DNA of 37,005 bases, taken from contig JAIDZC010000030.1 in assembly GCA_029057785.1 (NCBI GenBank), positions 1 through 37,005 of the forward strand. The letters are read 5' to 3'. Numbering within the stretch: the stretch's first letter is position 1; each line of letters opens with the position of its first letter. Position numbers and translations under genes: made by a program. The notes under the pieces are model-generated. The model saw only the letters and a list, made by a program, of their open reading frames with translations. It did no database searches and had not been told where the DNA came from. The DNA is from Anaeroplasmataceae bacterium. GTDB taxonomy: Bacteria; Bacillota_I; Bacilli_A; Acholeplasmatales; Anaeroplasmataceae. Positions 22,915-31,177 of this stretch are shown piece by piece.

Positions 22915-24329
22915 AAATCGGAGTATATGGCGGATCCTTTAATCCATGTCATTTAGTGCATAAGCAAATTGTTTTGACTTTGTTGGAGCAATATGACTTT
23001 GATCGAATCATTTTATTGCCCACTGGAAATTTTTATAAGAAAAGTAATTTAGCAAAAGGAGAAGAGCGTATCCATATGCTAAATTTAATGTTTCAAAATC
23101 ATCCAAAGGTTATCATCTGTGACTACGAATTTAAAAACAATTTAATCTGTACTTATAGAAGTTTAGATTATTTGCAAAATCTCTATAAGGGAGATGAGCT
23201 TTACTTTATTATGGGAAGTGATAATCTTCTTCATTTTGATACATGGAAACGATATGAATACATTTTAGATACCTACAATTTATTTGTTATTGTTCGTAAA
23301 GATATTGAACTAAAAGGAGTATTAGAAAAATATCATAATCATAAAGGTAAGATTGAACTTGTTGATATAGAAGTAGAAGGCTTTAATTCCTCATTTATAA
23401 GAGAGTGTGTAAGTGAAAATAAATATGATGAGGTGGCTCATATTTTAGATTCTAATGTATTAAGATATATTCAAGAAAGAAGAATCTATACAAAGGAATA
23501 TCAAGAATACAGAGAGATTAAATATACCTCTGATGAAGAGTTTTTAAAGAATTACAATAGTGATGACTACGAAAAGATGAGTATTACTACGGATATTACT
23601 TTATTTAGTATAAGTGATATTGAAACTCAAAATTATCGCAAAAAAAATGGGAAAAGCTTTAGTATTCTTTTAGTTGAAAGAGAGTCAGCCCCATTTATGA
23701 ATCGCTACTGTATTCCAGGAGGATTTCTTTCTTTAGACGAAAAGCTTTTAGATTCAGCAAAAAGAATTCTTTTTACAGAGGCAAATATTGATGATGTTTA
23801 TTTGAATCAATTTCATACCTTTTCTGATATTGATAGAGATATTAGAGGAAGAGTGTTATCTGTAAGTTTTTTAGGTTTGATTGATAAGACAAAGATTGTA
23901 GGCGACTTAAAAGCAAAGGCAAGCTTTTTTGATTTAACCTTAAGTCAAAACCAAGATATAGTTACGATTGAATTTAAAAATGCATTCAAGGAATTCAGTT
24001 GTAAAGTAAAAAGAACAATAGATAGCTATGGAATTATTAGCTATAGAGAAATCGAAAATGAGTATTTAGCTTTTGATCATTTAAAAGTGATAGCCACTGC
24101 CTTAGAATATTTAAAAACTCAGATTCAAACACATGATATTGTTTATCATATGTTACCAAAAGAATTTACTTTAAAGGAGCTTCAGCTAGTCTATGAGTCT
24201 ATTTTAGGAAAAAAACTCATAGATTCAGTCTTCAGAAGAACTATAAAAGATAAAGTGAGTCCGACGGATAAATTTAAAAATGATGGAGGACATCGTCCTT
24301 CTAGGCTGTATAGCTATAAGACAGAATAA
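22911..24329 (+). CDS. nadD: NadD adenylyltransferase fused to a Nudix/winged-helix (NrtR-like) module
   Basis: A 472-residue fusion. Residues 1-~195 are nicotinate-nucleotide adenylyltransferase: GVYGGSFNPCHLVH (nucleotidyltransferase motif), MGSDN, and SSFIREC near the end (the second ATP motif). Residues ~205-375 form a Nudix-fold domain: SILLVERE, then a Nudix box at 270-293, GGFLSLDEKLLDSAKR followed by ILFTEAN. The consensus G(5x)E(7x)R is kept, but the next residues do not match REUXEE, so hydrolysis is doubtful. Residues ~415-472 (LPKEFTLKELQLVYESILGK, then DSVFRR) match the winged-helix domain that follows Nudix in NrtR-type regulators of NAD metabolism. It overlaps nadE by ATGA. It is therefore probably an enzyme joined to a sensor or DNA-binding regulator; the regulatory role is inference. 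Confidence 0.88.
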   Translation: MKIGVYGGSFNPCHLVHKQIVLTLLEQYDFDRIILLPTGNFYKKSNLAKGEERIHMLNLMFQNHPKVIICDYEFKNNLICTYRSLDYLQNLYKGDELYFIMGSDNLLHFDTWKRYEYILDTYNLFVIVRKDIELKGVLEKYHNHKGKIELVDIEVEGFNSSFIRECVSENKYDEVAHILDSNVLRYIQERRIYTKEYQEYREIKYTSDEEFLKNYNSDDYEKMSITTDITLFSISDIETQNYRKKNGKSFSILLVERESAPFMNRYCIPGGFLSLDEKLLDSAKRILFTEANIDDVYLNQFHTFSDIDRDIRGRVLSVSFLGLIDKTKIVGDLKAKASFFDLTLSQNQDIVTIEFKNAFKEFSCKVKRTIDSYGIISYREIENEYLAFDHLKVIATALEYLKTQIQTHDIVYHMLPKEFTLKELQLVYESILGKKLIDSVFRRTIKDKVSPTDKFKNDGGHRPSRLYSYKTE

Positions 24330-24346
24330 AAAAGTTTATTAAATGT

Positions 24347-24375
24347 AAAAGGACAAGCTTGACTTGTCCTTTTAT
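24347..24375. terminator. Bidirectional terminator between NAD unit and asparaginase
   Basis: AAAAGGACAAG (24347-24357) pairs perfectly with CTTGTCCTTTT (24363-24373) around CTTGA. A-rich and T-rich flanks allow use from both sides; the asparaginase stop codon overlaps the right arm. Confidence 0.9.
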
Positions 24376-25364
24376 ACTTCTGGATGAATTTCATTAGCAA
24401 TAGGGGTTAAGAAAATCTTTTTGATTTCAGATAGATTTTTCGTTTGCCCTAATGCATACATAAGCTTTGTTACAGCGGCTTCTGTGGTCATATCATAGGC
24501 CTCAATTGCTCCACTTGCAAGTACTTTAGTACCAACCTCATAGATATTGAAATTGGAACGTTCATATAAGCACTGACTACTTACAACAATTGGAATGCCT
24601 TTTAAAATGGCAGCTTTAATTTCTTTAATAAAATCTCTTCTAATATAAGATATTCCACCAGCACCATAGGCTTCAATTACAATTCCCTCAATGCCTGAAG
24701 AGATAAGAAGTGGAATAATAGAAGGATTTGTTGTTGGAGTTAATTTAAGTAAAAATACATTTGTATTGATATCTAAAATAAGCTTTGGAGCTTTATCCGT
24801 TTTATGAAGCATATCCTTGTGAATGACAAGTCCTGTTGCAGAAACACTGCCTAATGGATGTAGATTGATTGATTCAAAAGCATCAAAGCTTGAGGTTCTA
24901 GCTTTTACAGAACGCGATGCAAATATAATTTTTCTATTAAAGGCTAAAAAAACCCCTGGAATGTCTGACTTTGCCATAGCTAAGGCACAGTGCAAGTTAT
25001 CAATCGCGTCAGTTAAGGGATGAGAGATTGGCAACTGTGATCCTGTAAACACAATAGGGATATTAGGATTTTGAACCATAAATGTAATCATAGAAGCAGT
25101 ATAAGACATTGTATCCGTTCCGTGCGTAATAATAATACCATTATATAAGTGTAGACTTTCATAAATCTTACTGGCAATAATCTTCCATTCTTCTGGCTGA
25201 ATATTAGAACTATCTAATACTAGTATACTTTGAATTTCAATTGTTGCATCCACTTCTTTAAAAACGGATGCTAATATATCCTTGGAATTCTTTGGTACAA
25301 GACCATCTTTTGATGGAACACTGGAGATTGTTCCTCCAGTTGTAAGGATTAATATTCTTTTCAA
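24372..25364 (-). CDS. L-asparaginase (type I-like, cytoplasmic)
   Basis: Hydrolyses asparagine to aspartate and ammonia. At 330 residues it has no signal peptide, so it is the cytoplasmic form. LTTGGTISS holds the nucleophile Thr12, HGTDTMSYTAS holds the second catalytic Thr and Asp, and PIVFTGSQLPIS and GIVIEAYGAGG are family signatures. It starts at TTG 25364 with AAGGAGGG about 8 nt upstream. It stands alone on the minus strand, convergent with the NAD operon and divergent from tig. Its aspartate product may feed the same pool sensed by the Asp-type T-box, but that link is only contextual. Confidence 0.93.
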   Translation of the reverse strand: MKRILILTTGGTISSVPSKDGLVPKNSKDILASVFKEVDATIEIQSILVLDSSNIQPEEWKIIASKIYESLHLYNGIIITHGTDTMSYTASMITFMVQNPNIPIVFTGSQLPISHPLTDAIDNLHCALAMAKSDIPGVFLAFNRKIIFASRSVKARTSSFDAFESINLHPLGSVSATGLVIHKDMLHKTDKAPKLILDINTNVFLLKLTPTTNPSIIPLLISSGIEGIVIEAYGAGGISYIRRDFIKEIKAAILKGIPIVVSSQCLYERSNFNIYEVGTKVLASGAIEAYDMTTEAAVTKLMYALGQTKNLSEIKKIFLTPIANEIHPEV

Positions 25365-25510
25365 ATTTATCCCTCCTTAGATTTCTATACATATTATACA
25401 CTAAATCTATCATTTTTTAGTAAAATTTTTATAAATTAGATTGATTTTTTGTGGGAGATAGAAGGAATTAGAAAATCCGATAAGGAATTTTAGATTTTGT
25501 TTCATTTTTC

Positions 25511-25538
25511 TTTACTTTTTCTTAGTTTATGCTATAAT
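25511..25538 (+). promoter_or_regulatory. Promoter of the trigger factor gene
   Basis: TTTACT (25511-25516), 16-nt spacer, TATAAT (25533-25538). The predicted start is near 25545, so the leader is about 77 nt and contains two palindromes (25552-25568 and 25594-25609). Confidence 0.7.
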
Positions 25539-25551
25539 AATAGTTGCGTTT

Positions 25552-25568
25552 GTACCAAAAATTGGTAC
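25552..25568 (+). promoter_or_regulatory. Palindrome at the 5' end of the tig leader
   Basis: GTACCAA (25552-25558) and TTGGTAC (25562-25568) around AAA. Its position just after the predicted transcript start suits an operator or a 5' stabilising hairpin; it has no T run. Confidence 0.55.
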
Positions 25569-25593
25569 TTAAAATATTTATATTTTAGGAGGA

Positions 25594-25609
25594 GTGAACA
25601 ATAGTTCAC
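25594..25609 (+). promoter_or_regulatory. Hairpin between ribosome binding site and start codon of tig
   Basis: GTGAAC-AATA-GTTCAC is a perfect 6-bp hairpin that begins one base after AGGAGG (25587-25592) and ends 12 nt before ATG 25622. Without it the 29-nt spacing would be far too long; folding brings the effective distance to about 13 nt. Confidence 0.55.
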
Positions 25610-25621
25610 GTTAGATGTATT

Positions 25622-27109
25622 ATGAAAGTAGAAAAATTAGAACATAGTCGTAATAAGGTTGTTTTTGAGGTAACACCTGAAGAGTTTGAAAAAGCTTTAG
25701 ACAAGGCTTTTGAAAAATGTAATGCAAAAGTTACAATAAAGGGCTTTAGAGCAGGTAAAGCACCTCGTTCAGTTTATGAAAAAATGTATGGAGTGGAATC
25801 TTTATATGATGAAGCCATCAATGTTGTTTTAAATAACAAGGCTCAAGAAATCTACAAAGATCAAGATTTGGCAAAGGAAATTGTTGGTCCTTTTGAACCA
25901 AACTTTGAAAGTGATGAGAAGCTAGAACGTGGTAAATCATTTAAGGTTTCTTTATCCTTTGATGTATATCCAGAAGTAAATTTACCACAATATAAAGGAG
26001 TAGAGTGTGTAGCTGCAAACCTAACTGTTAGTGATGCTGATGTAGATGCTGCAATTAAGTCTATTATGGCAAAGGATGCCTCTATGGAGGTTAAGAAGGA
26101 ACAGGTTATTGAGGCAGGAGATACTGCGAACTTTGATTTTGTCGGCAGTGTTGATGGTGTTGAATTCCCTGGTGGTAAGGCAGAAAATTATGAATTAGAA
26201 ATTGGCTCAGGTCAGTTTATTCCTGGATTTGAGGATCAAATGATTGGAATGAAGGCTGATGAAGTTAAGGATGTCAACGTAACCTTCCCTGAAAATTATG
26301 GCGAGAAATCCTTAGCTGGTAAGCTAGCAGTATTTAAGGTAACTGTTCATGAGGTTAAACATAAGATTTATCCTGAGCTTACAGATGAATATGTAAAAGA
26401 ACAAAAATTGACTGATATTGAAACTGTTGCTGCTTGGAAGAAAGCTAAGAAGGCTGAATTGGAGGCTTCTAGAGAAAAATCTGAAAAAGATCGCCAAGTA
26501 GATGAAATAATCAATAAGATACTAGATAATGCCGTTGTGGATATGCCTAAGGCTTTAGAAGAAGAAAGAATTTCTCAAGTTCGTGGACAATACGAACAAC
26601 AAGCTAAGATGTATAATATTCCATTCGAGACTTTCTTAGGTTTAATGAACATTACTAAAGAAAAGTTTGAAGAAGATACTGAAAAGCAAGGTAAGCGCCA
26701 AGCATTGTTTAATGTAGTTGTTTCTAAGATTATTGAAGTTGAAAATTTAACTCCAACAAAAGAAGATATTGAAGCTAGGGCAGAAGCAGATGCTAAGGCT
26801 CATAATAGCAAAAAGGAAGTAATGCTAAGAAATAATGCTCAAAGATATTATAGTGATATCGCATATCAAAGAGTTGTAGATTTATTACTTTCAAATGCAA
26901 CTATGGTTGGTGAGGCTGCTCCTAAGAAAGCTCCTGCTAAAACATCAACTGCTAAAACTACTGCTGCAAAATCTTCAACTAAGAGCACTACAGCAAAAGC
27001 AAGCACAACGAAGTCTTCTACAAAGACTACTGCAACAAAAACAAGTACAGCTAAGTCTACAGCCACAAAAAAGACAACTACAAAGAAGACTACAAAAACT
27101 ACTGAGTAA
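25622..27109 (+). CDS. tig: Trigger factor with Lys/Thr/Ala-rich C-terminal tail
   Basis: Ribosome-associated chaperone with peptidyl-prolyl isomerase activity, 495 residues; usual family length is near 430. The N-terminal ribosome-binding domain starts MKVEKLEHSRNKVVFEV and has the ribosome-contact loop GFRAGKAPRSVYEKMYG. The FKBP-type isomerase domain (~155-245) has GDTANFDFVGSVDG and GSGQFIPGFEDQMIGM. The C-terminal chaperone arms run to about residue 430. From there to the end is a ~64-residue low-complexity tail made almost only of Lys, Thr, Ser and Ala (units such as KTSTAK and TKSSTK), ending in Glu. The tail resembles histone-H1-like basic tails and is not part of the known fold. The start follows an unusually distant AGGAGG. 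Confidence 0.95.
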   Translation: MKVEKLEHSRNKVVFEVTPEEFEKALDKAFEKCNAKVTIKGFRAGKAPRSVYEKMYGVESLYDEAINVVLNNKAQEIYKDQDLAKEIVGPFEPNFESDEKLERGKSFKVSLSFDVYPEVNLPQYKGVECVAANLTVSDADVDAAIKSIMAKDASMEVKKEQVIEAGDTANFDFVGSVDGVEFPGGKAENYELEIGSGQFIPGFEDQMIGMKADEVKDVNVTFPENYGEKSLAGKLAVFKVTVHEVKHKIYPELTDEYVKEQKLTDIETVAAWKKAKKAELEASREKSEKDRQVDEIINKILDNAVVDMPKALEEERISQVRGQYEQQAKMYNIPFETFLGLMNITKEKFEEDTEKQGKRQALFNVVVSKIIEVENLTPTKEDIEARAEADAKAHNSKKEVMLRNNAQRYYSDIAYQRVVDLLLSNATMVGEAAPKKAPAKTSTAKTTAAKSSTKSTTAKASTTKSSTKTTATKTSTAKSTATKKTTTKKTTKTTE

Positions 27110-27129
27110 TATGTTATGAAAAATAGGGA

Positions 27130-27156
27130 AGGAAGGTCGAGTGACTTTCCTTTTTC
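27130..27156 (+). terminator. Intrinsic terminator of tig
   Basis: AGGAAGGTC (27130-27138) pairs with GACTTTCCT (27143-27151) with one G-U pair, followed by a T run. Confidence 0.8.
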
Positions 27157-27170
27157 TAAAAAATAAAATT

Positions 27171-27205
27171 ATTTTTGGCAAAGTACTTGCAAAAGTGCCA
27201 AAAAT
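27171..27205 (+). promoter_or_regulatory. Operator-like inverted repeat over the lon promoter
   Basis: ATTTTTGGCA (27171-27180) and TGCCAAAAAT (27196-27205) are a perfect 10-bp inverted repeat with a 15-nt spacer. The -35 box (TTGCAA, 27187-27192) lies inside the spacer, which fits a repressor site. It matches neither the CIRCE element of HrcA nor the CtsR heptad repeat. Confidence 0.6.
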
Positions 27206-27215
27206 GATATATATT
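27187..27215 (+). promoter_or_regulatory. Promoter of lon
   Basis: TTGCAA (27187-27192), 17-nt spacer, TATATT (27210-27215). The leader to ATG 27256 is about 35 nt with GAAAGGATGG as ribosome binding site. Confidence 0.65.
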
Positions 27216-27255
27216 ATATTTGTCGATATTTTTTAACGACTGAAAGGATGGTAAA

Positions 27256-29574
27256 ATGGAAGAAAATAAATTAGTATTACCTGCGATTGCAGTTCGCGGT
27301 GTCATTCCACTACCTAGTAATGAATTTCGGATAGAAGTAGGTCGCCAGAATTCTGTTATGGCTTTAGATGCCGCAGAAAAAATGTATGGTGGAAATATAT
27401 TGTTATTAATCCAAAAGGATGCAAATAGTAAAGAAGTTACAGAAGAGGATGTTGAGAGTGTTGGTGTATTAGCCAAAATAACTCTTAAACTAAAGCTACC
27501 TAATAAGAATTATAAGGTGAAGTTTAAAATTTCTGATCGTATCTCTGTTCAGAATTTCACATCTTTAGATCCTTATTTTGTTTGTGCTTATGAAAAGCTT
27601 CATTCTTATATGCACAATGATGATAAGGAAGCGGCTTTAATTAAAAATATTGCCTCAGCTATCTCTAGACCAGCTGCCAATATTGTGCAAAGCTTAGATG
27701 AAGTATCTCGTGCTTTGCAACAAGGAACCAATGTTGCTGTGCTATCAGATGTCATTGCCTATAATTTAAAAATAACTGGCCCTCAAACTATGAAATATCG
27801 TTATTTGGCTGAGCTTGATGCTACCAAGCGTTTAGAATATATTTTAGAGGATATAGAGCATGAGAAGCAAATTGTTGAAATTGAGAATAAAATCAATGAT
27901 GATGTAAAAAAATCTATCGATGAATCTCAAAAAGAATATTATCTTCGTGAAAAGATGAAAGCCATTCAAAATGAACTTGGAGATAAGGCGCGTCAGGAAG
28001 AGGATGTAGAAGCCTTAAGAAAGGCTATAGAAGAAGCTCACTTACCTCAGAATGTCTATGATAAGGCAAAAAATGAACTTCAAAAATATGCTTCTACCAG
28101 CAATCAAATGGCTGAATCTGGTGTGATTCGTACCTATTTAGAGTGGATTATTAATCTACCTTGGTATAAACAAACAGAAGATACAACTGATTTAAAGAAG
28201 GTTGCAGAAAGTCTAGATAAAAACCATTATGGACTAGAAAAGGTTAAGGATAGAATTGTTGAGTATTTGGCAGTTAAAATGATGACTGGTAAAAACCCAA
28301 ATACGATTCTATGCTTTGCAGGTCCTCCAGGAGTAGGTAAGACCTCTTTAGCTAAATCCATCAGTGAAGCCTTAGGACGTAAGTTTATTAAGCAATCCTT
28401 AGGTGGTGTGCGTGATGAATCTGAAATCAGAGGTCATAGAAGAACTTATATTGGTGCCTTACCTGGCCGTATTCTAAAAGGAATGAAGGATGCAGGTTCA
28501 GTTAATCCAGTATTCCTACTAGATGAAATTGATAAAATGACTGCTGATTATCGTGGAGATCCAGCTGCTGCAATGCTTGAGGTATTAGATCCTGAACAAA
28601 ATAAGTATTTCTCTGATAACTATTTAGAGGAGCCTTATGATTTATCACAGGTAATGTTTATCACTACCGCAAATGATTTATCTAATATTCCAGCACCTTT
28701 AAGAGATCGTATGGAAATCATTGAGCTTTCAAGCTATACAGAAATTGAAAAGTTCAATATTGGCTTTAAGCATCTATTAAAGAGAAATTTAGATGAACAT
28801 GGTTTAAAAGAAGAACAATTGACAATTCAAGATGATGCAATGTATGCCATTATTCAAAACTATACTAGAGAAGCCGGTGTACGTGAATTAAATCGTATGA
28901 TTGCAACAATCTGCCGTAAAACAGTGAAGAAAATCTTAATTGACAAGATTGAAAGTCAAGTTGTTACCTGTGATAACTTATCTGAATTCTTAGGTAAAAT
29001 ACGTTTCACTAACAACAAGAATCGTGAGATGGATCAGGTAGGTATAGTTACAGGACTTGCCTATACTCAGTTTGGTGGAGATACTCTAGATATCGAGGTT
29101 ATGACTTACCCTGGTAAGGGAGGCTTACAGTTGACAGGTAAGCTTGGAGATGTTATGAAGGAATCTGCTCAAGCAGCTTATTCTTATGTAAGAAGTCATG
29201 CAAAGGATTATGGCATTGATAATGAAGTCTTTGAGAAAAATGATGTTCATATCCATGTTCCAGAGGGTGCAGTCCCTAAGGATGGACCTTCAGCAGGTGT
29301 AACTCTTACTACAGCCATTGTATCTGCACTTGCCAATAAGCCTGTAGATTGTCATATTGGTATGACTGGAGAAATCACTTTAAGAGGACAGGTTCTACCA
29401 ATTGGTGGTTTAAGAGAAAAGTCTATTGCTGCTCATCGTAGTGGTTTAACGACAATCTTTATCCCTAAAGAAAATGAAAGAGATATCGAAGATATTCCTG
29501 AAGAGGTAAGAAATGTTTTAGAGATAAGACCGGTATCTCATATCAAAGAAATTTTAAATAAAGTTTTTCAATAA
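27256..29574 (+). CDS. lon: ATP-dependent Lon protease
   Basis: Cytoplasmic AAA+ serine protease that degrades misfolded and regulatory proteins, 772 residues, full length. The N-terminal substrate-binding domain occupies ~1-205 and a coiled-coil region follows (EKQIVEIENKINDDVKKSI). The AAA+ module has Walker A GPPGVGKT at 356-363 and Walker B PVFLLDEIDKM. The proteolytic domain carries Ser679 in KDGPSAGVTL and Lys722 in LREKSIAA. It has its own promoter under a large inverted repeat and lies 147 bases after trigger factor, so folding and degradation factors are adjacent but separately controlled. Confidence 0.97.
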   Translation: MEENKLVLPAIAVRGVIPLPSNEFRIEVGRQNSVMALDAAEKMYGGNILLLIQKDANSKEVTEEDVESVGVLAKITLKLKLPNKNYKVKFKISDRISVQNFTSLDPYFVCAYEKLHSYMHNDDKEAALIKNIASAISRPAANIVQSLDEVSRALQQGTNVAVLSDVIAYNLKITGPQTMKYRYLAELDATKRLEYILEDIEHEKQIVEIENKINDDVKKSIDESQKEYYLREKMKAIQNELGDKARQEEDVEALRKAIEEAHLPQNVYDKAKNELQKYASTSNQMAESGVIRTYLEWIINLPWYKQTEDTTDLKKVAESLDKNHYGLEKVKDRIVEYLAVKMMTGKNPNTILCFAGPPGVGKTSLAKSISEALGRKFIKQSLGGVRDESEIRGHRRTYIGALPGRILKGMKDAGSVNPVFLLDEIDKMTADYRGDPAAAMLEVLDPEQNKYFSDNYLEEPYDLSQVMFITTANDLSNIPAPLRDRMEIIELSSYTEIEKFNIGFKHLLKRNLDEHGLKEEQLTIQDDAMYAIIQNYTREAGVRELNRMIATICRKTVKKILIDKIESQVVTCDNLSEFLGKIRFTNNKNREMDQVGIVTGLAYTQFGGDTLDIEVMTYPGKGGLQLTGKLGDVMKESAQAAYSYVRSHAKDYGIDNEVFEKNDVHIHVPEGAVPKDGPSAGVTLTTAIVSALANKPVDCHIGMTGEITLRGQVLPIGGLREKSIAAHRSGLTTIFIPKENERDIEDIPEEVRNVLEIRPVSHIKEILNKVFQ

Positions 29575-29580
29575 AAAAGG

Positions 29581-29608
29581 CTACAGCCAAGATAGGGCTG
29601 TAGTTTTC
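29581..29608 (+). terminator. Intrinsic terminator of lon
   Basis: CTACAGCC (29581-29588) pairs with GGCTGTAG (29596-29603), followed by TTTTC. Confidence 0.8.
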
Positions 29609-29610
29609 TT

Positions 29611-29639
29611 TTGCTATTTTGAGGGTTTAATGCTATAAT
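29611..29639 (+). promoter_or_regulatory. Promoter of the SGNH esterase pair
   Basis: TTGCTA (29611-29616), 17-nt spacer, TATAAT (29634-29639). It serves the gene at 29664 and, with a 23-nt gap and no terminator, the paralogue at 31178. Confidence 0.75.
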
Positions 29640-29663
29640 TAGCCTAAGAAGGAAGTGTCGGTA

Positions 29664-31154
29664 ATGAATGAACCTGTATTGTATGTTATAGGAGATTCTA
29701 CAGTTTCCAGCTTTAATGATCCATATTATTATCCAAGATATGGCTATGGAACAAAGCTTGAGTACTATTTTGAAAATATAGAAATTGTAAATTTAGCATT
29801 GTCAGGTAGAAGCTCTAAAAGTTTTCTAGAAGAAGAAAACTATAAAAAGCTAATGATGAGCTTAAAGCCTAATGATTTTTTAATGATTGGCTTTGGTCAT
29901 AATGATGAAAAGAGTGATGACCCTTTACGTTTTACAGATGCTTCAAAGCCTGTAGAAGATAAGAATTCTTTTTCCTATTCCTTATATGAACACTATATAA
30001 AACCCGCTTTAGATAAGAAAGCAATCCCCATTTTATGTACTCCCATTTGTAGAGTAGATTTGAAAAATGATTACACAAAAAATAGTGGTCACATTACTCC
30101 AAATGGAGATTATAGAGAAGCTATTCTAAATCTTGGAAAACAGAAGAATGTAACAGTTTTGGATTTGACTTTAGCTACAAGGCATCAGTATATGAAGCTA
30201 GGGTATTTAGAAGCTATGAAATATCATGCAACTATAGCTGGAAAATATGGAAAGGATAATCATATCATTCCTGATTTAGCTACAGTTGATACGACGCATT
30301 TAAATGCATATGGGGCTAAGTATATTGCATATTTAGTGGCTTCTCTCATAAAACAAACCAATTGTCCATTAAAGGAATATACCTTAGATCAATTGGTTGA
30401 ACCAAAGGAAGATTTAGATTTAGTGCCAAATCCAGCGTATAAGGTACGTGTCTATGAAACACCAAAGTTAGAAGAGTATCAACCAAAGGAGCATTTTAAA
30501 ACTTTAACAGAAGGATGGTATGGAACAGCTTTTGGTGATTGTGGAGGCTTACCCGATGAAGAAGAACATGGATTTGTTGCAAAAGAAATAAATCTAGGTA
30601 CTTTCTGTGTAGGTCAAAAGGGAAATGCAGTAAAAGGTAAAATTTCTTTAATTTCAGATGGTTTGGCATTTTGCTTTAGAAAAATAGATGCGACTGATAA
30701 TTTTATTCTTTCTGCAAAAGCTAAAATTCTTCAAACTGCTCTTGTTAAGCAAGCAGGCTTTGGCTTGATGCTTAGAGATGACTGCTACATCCAGCAGAAA
30801 GCAAACAATGAAATCATCACCTCTAACTTTTTGGCAGCAGGGATAGTGACAACAGATGTAACGATGAGTCCCATCTTTTATAGAGAACAAGCAGAGCTTC
30901 ATAAAGAAGAACCTTTATTAGACTTTCTATATCAAGAGGATGATGTTGCTGATTTAAAAATAGAACGTGTTGGACAATCTATGAAGATGAGCTTAACCTA
31001 TAAAGGTATTTGTTATTCTAAGAACTATGTTGACTTTGATTTGCTAGCAATTGATCATAATTATATGTATGTAGGAATGTTTGCTACTAGAGGTACAGTT
31101 GTAGAATTTAGTGATGTTGATTTTAAAATAACTGGGAAATCCCAGGGGGCATAA
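29664..31154 (+). CDS. Cytoplasmic SGNH/GDSL esterase (rhamnogalacturonan acetylesterase-like) with C-terminal beta domain
   Basis: A 496-residue SGNH-fold hydrolase without signal peptide. Block I is VIGDSTVSSF (nucleophile Ser12), block II ALSGRSSKSF (Gly), block III GFGHND (Asn) and block V DTTHLN (Asp and His), so the catalytic set is complete. The GDST form and spacing match CE12-type rhamnogalacturonan acetylesterases. From about residue 255 a ~240-residue C-terminal part (TEGWYGTAFGDCGG, GFGLMLRDDC, MFATRGTVVEFSDVDFKI) looks like a beta-sandwich domain, perhaps carbohydrate-binding; I cannot name it. ATG 29664 is chosen over GTG 29655 because AAGGAAG lies 8 nt upstream and overlaps the GTG. 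It is a close paralogue of the next gene. Confidence 0.85.
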   Translation: MNEPVLYVIGDSTVSSFNDPYYYPRYGYGTKLEYYFENIEIVNLALSGRSSKSFLEEENYKKLMMSLKPNDFLMIGFGHNDEKSDDPLRFTDASKPVEDKNSFSYSLYEHYIKPALDKKAIPILCTPICRVDLKNDYTKNSGHITPNGDYREAILNLGKQKNVTVLDLTLATRHQYMKLGYLEAMKYHATIAGKYGKDNHIIPDLATVDTTHLNAYGAKYIAYLVASLIKQTNCPLKEYTLDQLVEPKEDLDLVPNPAYKVRVYETPKLEEYQPKEHFKTLTEGWYGTAFGDCGGLPDEEEHGFVAKEINLGTFCVGQKGNAVKGKISLISDGLAFCFRKIDATDNFILSAKAKILQTALVKQAGFGLMLRDDCYIQQKANNEIITSNFLAAGIVTTDVTMSPIFYREQAELHKEEPLLDFLYQEDDVADLKIERVGQSMKMSLTYKGICYSKNYVDFDLLAIDHNYMYVGMFATRGTVVEFSDVDFKITGKSQGA

Positions 31155-31177
31155 AAAAATAGAAAAGGAGTGTTATT

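Noticed and set aside
26866-27181. Several open frames on both strands over the end of tig
   Set aside because: They are shadows of the low-complexity Lys/Thr/Ala tail; their products are repeats of Leu/Gln, Val/Ala or Cys/Ser with no ribosome binding site.
27171-27205. CIRCE (HrcA) or CtsR operator at lon
   Set aside because: Neither the TTAGCACTC-N9-GAGTGCTAA nor the CtsR heptad pattern is present; only the position is similar.
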